Part shown: piece by piece, positions 1 to 6,853 of the stretch
How the letters are laid out: every line of letters starts with the position of its first letter
Position numbering within the stretch: position 1 is the first letter of the stretch
Assembly: GCA_038316335.1 (NCBI GenBank)
Contig: JBBQAM010000060.1
Location: 1 to 23,566, forward strand
Source: JALHST01 sp038316335
GTDB taxonomy: Bacteria > Bacteroidota > Bacteroidia > Flavobacteriales > Flavobacteriaceae
Length of the DNA stretch: 23,566 nucleotides
Reading direction: 5' to 3'
Position numbers and translations under genes: made by a program
Notes under the pieces: generated by a model
Database searches by the model: none
Told to the model about the DNA's origin: nothing
Seen by the model: only the letters and a program-made list of their open reading frames with translations

Positions 1-15
1 CCTTGGTTCACGATT

Positions 16-324
16 ACTGTTCACTCCTTCGCTGAAGCTTCGGAGTACATGCACTGCTTATTGCTTACTGAATACTGCTTACTGAATACTGCTTACTTAA
101 TACTGCTTACTGAATACTGCCTACTGCTTACTGCTTACTGCTTACTGCCTACTGAATACTGCCTACTGAATACTGCCTACTGAATACTGCCTACTGAATA
201 CTGAATACTGCTTACTGCTTACTGCCTACTGAATACTGTTCACTCCTTCGCTGGCCTCCTTCGCCAAAGTAGCACGGCTACGAAGGCTGCAGCTTCGGAG
301 TACATGCACTGCTTACTGTTCACT
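16..324. repeat. Composite heptamer tandem repeat with flanking direct-repeat modules
   Basis: Positions 53-241 are exactly 27 contiguous 7-base units: nine ACTGCTT, nine ACTGAAT, six ACTGCCT and three variants (ATTGCTT, ACTTAAT, ACTGTTC). Between 144 and 199 ACTGCCT and ACTGAAT alternate, giving a 14-base higher-order period. A module ACTCCTTCGCTG occurs at 23-34 and 242-253, each time directly after ACTGTTC. A second module GCTTCGGAGTACATGC occurs at 37-52 and 292-307, each time directly followed by heptamers. The block therefore has a macro-period of about 255 bases. No coding frame runs through it, and it ends about 10 bases from the 3' end of the SDR gene. It fits a minisatellite or intergenic mosaic element; any function is unknown. 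Confidence 0.92.
258..286. repeat. Imperfect inverted repeat (hairpin) inside the repeat block
   Basis: CCTTC (258-262) pairs with GAAGG (282-286) and GTAG (269-272) with CTAC (278-281), leaving a one-sided bulge and a 5-base loop. The hairpin sits in 37 bases that separate the two flanking modules in the right-hand copy and are absent from the left-hand copy (16-52). It may be an insertion there or a deletion on the left. It lies just downstream of the SDR stop codon as read on the minus strand, so it could affect the 3' end of that transcript, but there is no T-tract. Confidence 0.5.
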
Positions 325-332
325 ACTAATTG

Positions 333-1112
333 CTACAACTTCTTCGGAGGATTACGGCCAATCATGGGGAATTGTTCAACCTCTATAACTTGTCCGCTTA
401 TAGGACCACTTTCATCGGACAATAAATAAATGGCGGCGGCCGCTAGCTCTTCAGGAGTAAAAAGCCGTTTTGATGGGGAAAATACCTCAGGAAGTTTTTT
501 ATACCAATCTTCGGGCATTCCTTGTTCACGTTGGTTGATTAATTCATGTTCGGTAAGCACCCATCCCGGATTTATTTGGTTCACACGTACCCCAAATTCC
601 CGAAACAGGCTATCCCCAAGATTTCTGCTCAACGTCATCAAAGCCCCTTTTGAGATGCTATAGGCCAATAAATTAGGCTCCCCACTCCATGAATTTATAG
701 AGCCGATATTGACCACACAGCCCTTTGTTTTGGTTAAATGGGGTAGTGCGGTCTGTATAATTGCGAAGGGTGCGATCGTATTGACCGCTAACATCCTTTC
801 TAAATAGGAGACGGTTGTATTCGTTATATTCGATGATGCTACAATGGCCGCATTATTCACTACGGCATCGAGTTTGCCAAAGGCCTCCAAAGCGCAATTT
901 ACCAATTTGATAGGGGCATCATTTTTTGTGATATCAATGGTAAGATGGGTGGCGTTATTCTTCCCTAATTCCGTTACCAGATTTTGGCCATCCTGCTCAT
1001 CAAGGCCATTTAGTACCACTTGGGCACCTTCTAGAACGCACCGGCGAGCAATGGCCTTGCCGATGCCAGTGTAACTGCCGGTAATTAAAATAACCTTATC
1101 CTTTAATCGCAT
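333..1112 (-). CDS. SDR family NAD(P)-dependent oxidoreductase
   Basis: A 259-residue classical short-chain dehydrogenase/reductase of normal family length, with no signal peptide or membrane segment. The cofactor loop TGSYTGIG is at residues 11-18, NNAA at 86-89, the structural Asn at 111, the catalytic Ser at about 138, and YxxxK at Tyr151/Lys155, followed by NPGWV at 181-185. The family oxidises or reduces hydroxyl and keto groups on sugars, polyols, steroids and similar substrates. The substrate cannot be read from sequence. It is the last gene of a tight minus-strand trio, starting 6 bases after the alcohol dehydrogenase stop, so a shared sugar or sugar-acid pathway is inferred. Its stop lies next to the heptamer repeat block. 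The family call is secure; the substrate is unknown. Confidence 0.93.
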   Translation of the reverse strand: MRLKDKVILITGSYTGIGKAIARRCVLEGAQVVLNGLDEQDGQNLVTELGKNNATHLTIDITKNDAPIKLVNCALEAFGKLDAVVNNAAIVASSNITNTTVSYLERMLAVNTIAPFAIIQTALPHLTKTKGCVVNIGSINSWSGEPNLLAYSISKGALMTLSRNLGDSLFREFGVRVNQINPGWVLTEHELINQREQGMPEDWYKKLPEVFSPSKRLFTPEELAAAAIYLLSDESGPISGQVIEVEQFPMIGRNPPKKL

Positions 1113-1118
1113 CTTTTT

Positions 1119-2144
1119 TCAATTTGGTTTTAAAACGCTTTTTACGACATTCCCTGAATGCATTTCACCAAATGCGCGCCGCCAATCGGTAAGTCCCCAT
1201 ACACCCCCGATTATGGGCCTGACGTCTAACTGGCCATTGGCCAGCAGCGTAAGTACTTTCTCCCATATCGGCCAATTATGGCTAAAACTGCCTTGTAGAC
1301 GAATATTTTTCTGTACCAAGGGGTCTAATGAAAAGTGTAAGGGTTTCGGCCCCCAACCTACCTTGGTAATCTGCCCATTGGGTCGCACCAATTGAAGAGC
1401 CATCTGCAGGGTCTCACTAACACCGGCCGCATCGATAACACAGTCGACCCCAAGACCGTCTTGTTGCTGTGCCCAGGTCATTGCATCGCCTATAATCGTT
1501 TCACACCCATATTGACGCGCGACCGCCAAGCGGGTTTGATCATTTTCCAAACCTACGACGGCTACATCTGCACCGCACAGTTTTGCCATGGCGGCACACA
1601 GAATTCCAATAGTGCCAGGACCTAGTACGATAACCCTATCGCCTGGTTTTATGTTCGAATTCATTACCACCGCATTGTACGCTACCGAACAGGGTTCGGT
1701 CAGACAAGCCTGTTCGAAAGGCAAACTTTCGGGTACCTTATGAAGGCAGCGGGCAGGCACTTTAACAAAGCGGGTCATGGCCCCATTCACCCCGTAGCCA
1801 AAACCTTTGCGGGTTGGATCTAAGTTATAGAGACCTTGTTTGGAAAGCGGATTATTGACATCGATGATAGCGGCTGTTTCGCTAACCACCCGATCACCTT
1901 CTTTCCAGATTGCCACATTTTTTCCTATTTCTAGAATGTGTCCACCAAATTCGTGTCCTAATACCACTGGATAGTTCACTGGCCAACTATGATCTGCTGA
2001 CCATTGATGTAGGTCGCTACCACATACGCCAACATTGGCTACCTCTAAGAGTACATCCTCATCACCAATAAGGGGTTTAGGTACCTCCCGGATTTCAACA
2101 CTGCCTTTTTCTGGGGCATAATTTACGACTGCAATCGATTTCAT
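1119..2144 (-). CDS. Medium-chain zinc-type alcohol/polyol dehydrogenase lacking the structural zinc site
   Basis: A 341-residue medium-chain dehydrogenase of the sorbitol/threonine dehydrogenase type. The N-terminal GroES-like domain carries Cys41 and the GHE motif (His64, Glu65), which are catalytic zinc ligands, and Glu150 in TEP. The Rossmann fold begins at GPGTIG (175-180). The lobe around residues 88-125, which in many relatives carries four cysteines for a structural zinc, has none here. The family oxidises secondary alcohols of polyols, sugars or amino acids with NAD(P). It lies 12 bases after the HPS-like gene and 6 bases before the SDR gene, which indicates co-transcription. The class is clear; the substrate, probably a polyol or sugar derivative, is inferred only from context. 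Confidence 0.92.
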   Translation of the reverse strand: MKSIAVVNYAPEKGSVEIREVPKPLIGDEDVLLEVANVGVCGSDLHQWSADHSWPVNYPVVLGHEFGGHILEIGKNVAIWKEGDRVVSETAAIIDVNNPLSKQGLYNLDPTRKGFGYGVNGAMTRFVKVPARCLHKVPESLPFEQACLTEPCSVAYNAVVMNSNIKPGDRVIVLGPGTIGILCAAMAKLCGADVAVVGLENDQTRLAVARQYGCETIIGDAMTWAQQQDGLGVDCVIDAAGVSETLQMALQLVRPNGQITKVGWGPKPLHFSLDPLVQKNIRLQGSFSHNWPIWEKVLTLLANGQLDVRPIIGGVWGLTDWRRAFGEMHSGNVVKSVLKPN

Positions 2145-2156
2145 GGGAGTTCAATT

Positions 2157-2852
2157 TTATGTTAGTGTGCCATAGGAATGAATTTTTTGGCATATGAGCC
2201 GTAAGGAGCTTTCCAAATCGCCACTGGCCGTTTTAAAAGCATCGGCATCAATGGTCAATGGTGCTCCCAACACAACCAAGGGAGCCCCATATTCCGGGCA
2301 ACAGATCGCTTGTTCCAAGGTTAGGCCGCCTACTGCCTGCACCGGTACCCGTACCGCGTTTACCACAGCGCGTAACTCATCTAACGGACTCGGCATGCGT
2401 TTTCCCGAAGCTGCAATGCCACGCCGCTCATCATACCCGATATGGTGTATGACATAGTCGCAGCCCAGTGCTTCGAGCATGCGTGCGCCTTCCACCATAT
2501 CGGGACACCCTAAATTATCGCCCATCACCTGAATGCCATAATCCTTGCCGGCCTGTACGACCATTTTAATGGTTTCCTCATGGGCCCTTGCCATAACTAC
2601 GACATGGGTAGCACCTGCCTTGGCCATCATTTCGGCCTCCAGATACCCACCATCCATAGTTTTGAGATCGGCGACGATTGGAATGTCAGGGAAGGCCTGC
2701 CGCAATCTTCGAACACAATTCAGACCTTCGGCGAGGATTAGGGGCGTACCTGCCTCGAGCCAATCTACACCGGCGCGTAAGGCCATAGTTGCAGTTTCCA
2801 GGGCTTCCTCAATATTCGTAAGGTCTAATGAAATTTGCACAATCGGCTTCAT
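2157..2852 (-). CDS. HPS/KGPDC-family (OMP decarboxylase suprafamily) sugar-phosphate aldolase or decarboxylase
   Basis: A 231-residue TIM-barrel protein of the group containing 3-hexulose-6-phosphate synthase and 3-keto-L-gulonate-6-phosphate decarboxylase. The signature DxKTMD is at residues 62-67 (Asp62, Lys64, Asp67), after LEAGTPLI at 32-39. A His-His pair is at 136-137, and AVGGLT near 173-178 is the expected phosphate-binding loop. These enzymes act through Mg-stabilised enediolate intermediates on ketose or keto-acid phosphates. The sequence resembles HPS more than UlaD by eye, but no hexuloisomerase gene is adjacent, so formaldehyde fixation is not supported. As first gene of the dehydrogenase trio it probably handles a phosphorylated sugar or sugar acid. 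The family is secure, the reaction open. Confidence 0.87.
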   Translation of the reverse strand: MKPIVQISLDLTNIEEALETATMALRAGVDWLEAGTPLILAEGLNCVRRLRQAFPDIPIVADLKTMDGGYLEAEMMAKAGATHVVVMARAHEETIKMVVQAGKDYGIQVMGDNLGCPDMVEGARMLEALGCDYVIHHIGYDERRGIAASGKRMPSPLDELRAVVNAVRVPVQAVGGLTLEQAICCPEYGAPLVVLGAPLTIDADAFKTASGDLESSLRLICQKIHSYGTLT

Positions 2853-2895
2853 CCTATAAATATAGAAATTTAAGGTTTAGTACTGCATTATTAAA

Positions 2896-3288
2896 TTAAT
2901 CGGTGCTGCTGTTTTGCCATTTTACTGCAAATCGTTTAATAAAATAGGCCCACCCGATCAATAAAAATTGAAAAGGCAATCGAATGAGTGCCGCGGTATG
3001 GCTTCCCATGGCCGGGTCATCCGAAAATACGTCCCAAATATGAATGGGCAAGAAAACCAAAAGGAGCACTAGAATGCCCGTTGCGCCGATTTTCGCGTAT
3101 TTTGGTATCAACAATAAAATACCCAAAATCATTTCAACAATCCCTGAAATATAGATTATGGCCATTTTAAAAGGCAGGAATTCAGGTACGAAGGGCATAA
3201 AATTCAAGGGACTTATAAAATGTTGGATGCCCGCATACACAAAAAAAAGGGCCAATAAAACTTGCAAGATTTTCAATACTACTTTCAT
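2896..3288 (-). CDS. DoxX-like small membrane protein
   Basis: A 130-residue integral membrane protein with four predicted hydrophobic segments (about residues 5-20, 42-62, 66-88 and 101-118). The order and motifs are typical of DoxX-like proteins: FVYAGIQHF near the N-terminus, GIVEMILGILLL in the second segment and a charged C-terminus. DoxX-type proteins are often associated with quinone, thiosulfate or redox-stress functions, but most members are uncharacterised and nothing here identifies a substrate. It starts 12 bases after the pseudouridine synthase stop and ends 43 bases before the HPS-like gene, so it may be co-transcribed with either. The family call rests on topology and motifs. 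Confidence 0.82.
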   Translation of the reverse strand: MKVVLKILQVLLALFFVYAGIQHFISPLNFMPFVPEFLPFKMAIIYISGIVEMILGILLLIPKYAKIGATGILVLLLVFLPIHIWDVFSDDPAMGSHTAALIRLPFQFLLIGWAYFIKRFAVKWQNSSTD

Positions 3289-3300
3289 ATCGATGCGAAA

Positions 3301-3936
3301 TTATGTCGTGAAATTATACGATGAATCGACAGGAATGCGTTTAAATTCGTCCAACTCGTAGTCTGATACTGTGGTTACACTTCCTTCACTGAGATCATCC
3401 AACGCAATCATTCCAATACGAACGCGAACAAGTCGAAGGGTGGGAAAACCGACTGCTGCGGTCATTTTTCGAACCTGCCGAAATTTTCCTTCGGTCAAGG
3501 TCAAACTGATCCAGGAGGTTTCACGATGCCTCCCTAGTCGTATTTTGCAATTCGCTTCCGGGAAGTATGTTGGGGGTGGTATTTTTTTGGCAGTTACGGC
3601 CCTTGTCAGGTACTTTTTACCTATAAGACCGATTGCAATGCCCATATACAACTGTTCTAAGGCATACGTGGTGATTTCACCGTCGAGTTGCGCATAATAT
3701 TCCTTTTCAATCCCAGAACGATTGATGGTGTCGCTCAGTTTTCCATCGGTTGTTAGCAAAAGCAGGCCTTCCGAATTTTCATCCAAACGGCCGACAGGCA
3801 TTGTTCCCTTTGGAAAATTATGGAGTTCGGTCAAAAAGCGTTTTGTCCTTGCTTCCTTCGTGTTGTTGGAGACCATTTGACTGAGCATGCCATAGGGCTT
3901 ATACATCTTAAAATGACTCGGGTTGGTTTTTGACAT
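3301..3936 (-). CDS. RsuA/RluB/E/F-family pseudouridine synthase, RluE-like
   Basis: A 211-residue rRNA-type pseudouridine synthase. The family signature GRLDENSEGL is at 49-58 with the catalytic Asp at 52, followed by LLLTTDG. The C-terminal motif EGKFRQVRKM (about 149-158) is the second conserved block. There is no N-terminal S4 domain: the protein opens almost directly with the KPYGMLSQ segment, and the short length resembles RluE, which modifies a uridine of 23S rRNA. The exact target base is not readable. It appears to be the first gene of a minus-strand run and is divergent from the SRAP gene across 177 bases. Confidence 0.9.
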   Translation of the reverse strand: MSKTNPSHFKMYKPYGMLSQMVSNNTKEARTKRFLTELHNFPKGTMPVGRLDENSEGLLLLTTDGKLSDTINRSGIEKEYYAQLDGEITTYALEQLYMGIAIGLIGKKYLTRAVTAKKIPPPTYFPEANCKIRLGRHRETSWISLTLTEGKFRQVRKMTAAVGFPTLRLVRVRIGMIALDDLSEGSVTTVSDYELDEFKRIPVDSSYNFTT

Positions 3937-4113
3937 GGTCGTAAGATAATCACACCCTTTATTTACCTTTCGGTAGTATCGTGCGCACGGTCTTGTTTTT
4001 CAATTTAAAATCTAACAAATGGCTTTTAGCAATCGGTTTGATAAATGTACAAAATCAACCGCTAGGATATCAAGACGATATTTTATAACTTTTCAAATCA
4101 TTAAAAAAGGGGT

Positions 4114-4878
4114 ATGTGCTATGACATCAAGGCAAGTTTGGAAGCCCAGTTGAAAAGGGCTAGAAGGAAAAATAATTTACAGGCCATCGAGGAAATACTT
4201 GAAAAACTGGTGCCATTAACCGATCTTCCCATCTATCATGCATCGGGATTTAGTCATCCTGAACTTCTTATTTATACCGATCAGTCGCCCTATTTTCCTC
4301 AAGTCGCAACTTGGGGCCTAGTTCCGAATTGGGTGAGAAACGAAGATCAAATGCTAAAAATGTGGAACACCACCTTGAATGCCAGAGGTGAGACTATTTT
4401 TGAAAAGCCATCCTTCCGGAACGCCGCCAAACACAATCGTTGCTTACTTTATGTGGACGGATTTTATGAACACCATCATTTCAAGGGAAAGACCTATCCG
4501 TTTTTTATCCAAAGAAAAAACAAGGAACCCTTTGTTTTTGCCTGTCTATGGAGCGAATGGGATAATTACGAAAACGGGGGGAAGCTTACGACCTTCTCAA
4601 TAGTCACCACAAAGGGAAATCCGATGCTGGCCAAAATTCATAACAATCCAAAACTCGAAGGGCCACGAATGCCCTTGATCTTGCCATCAGAACTTGAGGA
4701 TAAATGGCTTGCTACCGTGCGTGATGACTTCGATATTAAACAAATTCGGGAATTGATCCAGGAATACCCTGAAGAAGAATTGGAAGCTTTTACGGTACAA
4801 AGGTTGCGGGGAAAGGAGTATATGGGGAATGTCGAAGCAACCTCGGAGCCATTTACCTATGAGGAACTCCAGTTTTAA
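4114..4878 (+). CDS. SRAP (HMCES/YedK) family abasic-site DNA-protein crosslinking protein
   Basis: A 254-residue SOS response-associated peptidase-type protein. The protein begins Met-Cys, so removal of Met would expose Cys2, the nucleophile that in YedK/HMCES forms a thiazolidine with abasic sites in single-stranded DNA. Other expected residues are present: the WGLVPNW block at 67-73, Asn89 and Arg91 in NARGET, Glu119 in DGFYEH and His176 in KIHNN, followed by RMPLIL. The opening MCYDI replaces the proteobacterial MCGR start, a variant I associate with Bacteroidota. The role is DNA repair or shielding of abasic sites. It ends 10 bases from the convergent PycTM-like gene. The start is fixed by the required Met-Cys. 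Confidence 0.93.
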   Translation: MCYDIKASLEAQLKRARRKNNLQAIEEILEKLVPLTDLPIYHASGFSHPELLIYTDQSPYFPQVATWGLVPNWVRNEDQMLKMWNTTLNARGETIFEKPSFRNAAKHNRCLLYVDGFYEHHHFKGKTYPFFIQRKNKEPFVFACLWSEWDNYENGGKLTTFSIVTTKGNPMLAKIHNNPKLEGPRMPLILPSELEDKWLATVRDDFDIKQIRELIQEYPEEELEAFTVQRLRGKEYMGNVEATSEPFTYEELQF

Positions 4879-4888
4879 TGGTCCTGTC

Positions 4889-5476
4889 TTACCAAAAAGA
4901 TATAACAATCGTACTCAAGGCAATGAGAAAGAGTAATCCCAATCCGCCTGCCAAAAGGCGGATCGAAAAATTTACGTATTTGAATTTTTGGGCGGCGATT
5001 TTAGAATTGATATAGATTTGCTGTCCCAACTGGTCGAACAATTCATCCTCGATCAAACTGACACGATGAAATGTTTTGGCGAACTCCTTGATGTTGCCAT
5101 ATTTTGAAATCACATCCCCGAAGAAAAACATGTTCTTTTCGTATTTATCCTCAATTTTGGGCATAAAACAGCGAATACTGTAATAGATAGACCCAACCGT
5201 TGAAATAAACCAGAGGCCTAAAAGAATATAAATAAAAAAGAAATCCGATGCCATTACAAGTACCTCTTCAACGTGGGTATACGTAAAATTAAAGAGGATA
5301 CCATAGAAGGAAAGTATTAGACCTGCTTTGATTTCCGAAGCTCTGATAAGGGAGAAAACATAGTTGATACTGCCCCAGTAATGATCCACCAGGTCCTCGG
5401 CATGACCCCTTGATGCCTCATGACGGAAAACCACATTTGGCTCCTTAAGATCTTCTGGCTCTGTTGGTTGATCCAT
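4889..5476 (-). CDS. Pycsar-effector-like (PycTM/DUF5706-type) membrane protein
   Basis: A 195-residue protein with an acidic, soluble N-terminus, two central hydrophobic segments (about residues 52-69 and 75-100) and a third near the C-terminus (about 172-194). The pattern IRASEIKAGLILSFYGILF before the first segment, the PKIEDKYEKNMFFFGD stretch after the second, and the QLGQQIYINSKIAAQKFKYVN helix before the last match my memory of the Pycsar effector membrane domain. In Pycsar defence a pyrimidine cyclase makes cCMP or cUMP and the effector damages the membrane. Members of this domain also occur outside defence loci in Bacteroidota. It is convergent with the SRAP gene. A truncated cyclase and a full-length cyclase lie upstream on the other strand. 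The domain call is by eye; the defence role is inference. Confidence 0.68.
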   Translation of the reverse strand: MDQPTEPEDLKEPNVVFRHEASRGHAEDLVDHYWGSINYVFSLIRASEIKAGLILSFYGILFNFTYTHVEEVLVMASDFFFIYILLGLWFISTVGSIYYSIRCFMPKIEDKYEKNMFFFGDVISKYGNIKEFAKTFHRVSLIEDELFDQLGQQIYINSKIAAQKFKYVNFSIRLLAGGLGLLFLIALSTIVISFW

Positions 5477-5785
5477 GTATTAAAAATTTATAATTACAGT
5501 ACGCCGTTACCTAAAAAGACCCTTTTCCACCAATATGATACTACACCAGGATTAGGGCATTAAGAAGGACGGCAGTACTTAAATTAATTTTCCATGTAAT
5601 TTTTCTGAAAGATACTAAAATTACGTTTGATTTATTTTTTTGAATTTTTTTCGTGGCACCAAGGTCAAAAAATGCCTGTAAACCCATTGATTATTTCCTT
5701 TGATCATAAAAAGGGGGCCTTCGGGCGCAAAACAGACCCCTTCGGACAATTTTTCCCTTAGATCCGTATTATTGTTTTTCTTTCT
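5477..5785. other. Non-coding gap between the PycTM-like gene and the cyclase remnant
   Basis: These 309 bases hold the upstream region of the minus-strand membrane protein gene and the abrupt left edge of the cyclase remnant. The sequence is AT-rich up to about 5700. A G/C-run patch at 5710-5745 (GGGGGCC and CCCC blocks) could fold weakly. No intact coding frame, convincing promoter or mobile-element end was seen. Confidence 0.6.
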
Positions 5786-6037
5786 CGTATCGGCATCAAT
5801 ACTGGCCCCGTGGTCGCCGGGGTGGTCGGGAGTAAAAAATTCTCCTACGACATTTGGGGCGATACGGTAAATGTGGCTTCCCGTATGGAGGCCAATTCAG
5901 AACCTGGGAAGATCAATGTGTCTAAAGGTACCTATGAGCTAATAAAAAACGAATATGATTGCGAATACAGAGGCGAAATAGCAGCTAAAAATCGAGGCAA
6001 AATCAAAATGTATTTTGTGCAAGAGCGCATAAGGTGA
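5786..6037 (+). pseudogene. 5'-truncated class III nucleotide cyclase remnant
   Basis: The frame translates to the C-terminal third of a class III cyclase domain, from RIGINTGPVV through YDIWGDTVNVASRM to KMYFVQERIR and a stop. Hand alignment to the C-terminal part of the full-length cyclase at 6854-8752 gives about 57 of 78 identical residues. The frame is open only back to a TAG at 5759-5761, and resemblance stops at about 5786. The TPR, membrane and metal-binding parts of the domain are missing. A GTG at 5810 could start a 75-residue peptide, but it would lack both metal-binding aspartates. The remnant keeps the transition-state Arg that the downstream copy lacks. It is probably what remains of a tandem duplication or a lost paralogue. 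Confidence 0.85.
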
Positions 6038-6408
6038 AAATCCAAAGCATGTCATTCGTAACATCGGCTGTTGTGTAATAGTATTTTTTTAGAAGTAAAC
6101 CAAATTGGATATTGATATATTTTAAAGGAAGACATGGCCTATATTTCAAATAAAATTACTGAATATCAATTATTTAGGTGAAACTTTACCCAAAAAATAT
6201 ACTTTTAAAATGTTTTATGAGTCAAAAATTATACCTATCTTTTATCTTCATTTCCTTAAATAGTAACGATTAATTTGCCCCATTATAAGTACACTGTTTA
6301 AGAACTGTGTGCCACCTTGTAGACTTTCCTATTTTTAGATGGTAATTCAATGGAATAGGGCTGTCCGAACTTCCCTGCTCCGAACCTCTAAAATAATCAA
6401 CCTAAAAA
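6038..6408. other. AT-rich intergenic region upstream of the small protein-cyclase pair
   Basis: This 371-base gap has no supported gene. It is strongly AT-rich up to about 6290. ATTGATAT (6111-6118) and ATATCAAT (6163-6170) form a spaced inverted repeat. The promoter of the 6409-8752 pair should lie here, but I found no clean TAnnTTTG element; TATTTTTA near 6330 is the nearest match and lacks a well-placed TTG. Confidence 0.55.
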
Positions 6409-6849
6409 ATGAATGCCATGGGAAAAACAGTGATTATTACATTACATGCAGATGCGAAAAGTCTTTTTAATACTGACAATTATAAGCCAGACCCTTCGCA
6501 AGTTAAGCTCTCAGATTCGAATGGGGAGCGACCATCAACCGATGTTAATTGGAATAACTTTCAAACCGATGTGTATGTTGGCCATTACGTTATTTGGGAA
6601 GGTGCCTGTATGCATCTTGATGATAAACCGGCCGGCTATTCTGTCTCTATTGACAACATAGTCCGGAAACCCGAATTTTTTGAAACAAAAGAAAAAGGGT
6701 TTGAGGGAAGAAACGGTATCGTTACGGCCAAGGTACAAACTGTAAAGCCGGAATATGATATCTATTCGTATCAAATACATTTTAGCATACTTTATGGATG
6801 CCGGTCTAAATGTTTCGTAATCGACCCCAAATTAAAATCTAATACATAA
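6409..6849 (+). CDS. Hypothetical small soluble protein coupled to the TPR cyclase
   Basis: A 146-residue protein I do not recognise. It has no signal peptide or membrane segment and alternates short hydrophobic stretches in a way that suggests a beta-sandwich. The end has the shape YSYQIHFSI...FVIDPKL, seen in some small Ig-like or cupredoxin-like bacterial proteins, but that resemblance is weak. There are three cysteines: one near residue 67 and a CRSKC pair at about 130-134. An alternative ATG lies at codon 4 (6418). The stop is 4 bases before the TTG start of the cyclase gene, so the two are almost certainly co-transcribed and may be translationally coupled. A role as cyclase partner or ligand-binding subunit is speculation. 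Confidence 0.72.
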   Translation: MNAMGKTVIITLHADAKSLFNTDNYKPDPSQVKLSDSNGERPSTDVNWNNFQTDVYVGHYVIWEGACMHLDDKPAGYSVSIDNIVRKPEFFETKEKGFEGRNGIVTAKVQTVKPEYDIYSYQIHFSILYGCRSKCFVIDPKLKSNT

Positions 6850-6853
6850 AACG

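Noticed and set aside
53..241. CRISPR-like regular array
   Set aside because: The repeats are contiguous 7-base units with no spacers, and no cas genes are present.
2157..2852. Ribulose monophosphate pathway (formaldehyde fixation) assignment
   Set aside because: No 6-phospho-3-hexuloisomerase gene or methylotrophy gene is nearby, and the motif alone does not separate HPS from other family members.
3980..3989. CGTGCGCACG palindrome between the pseudouridine synthase and SRAP genes
   Set aside because: Ten bases of symmetry alone is weak; no repeated copy or matching regulator was seen.
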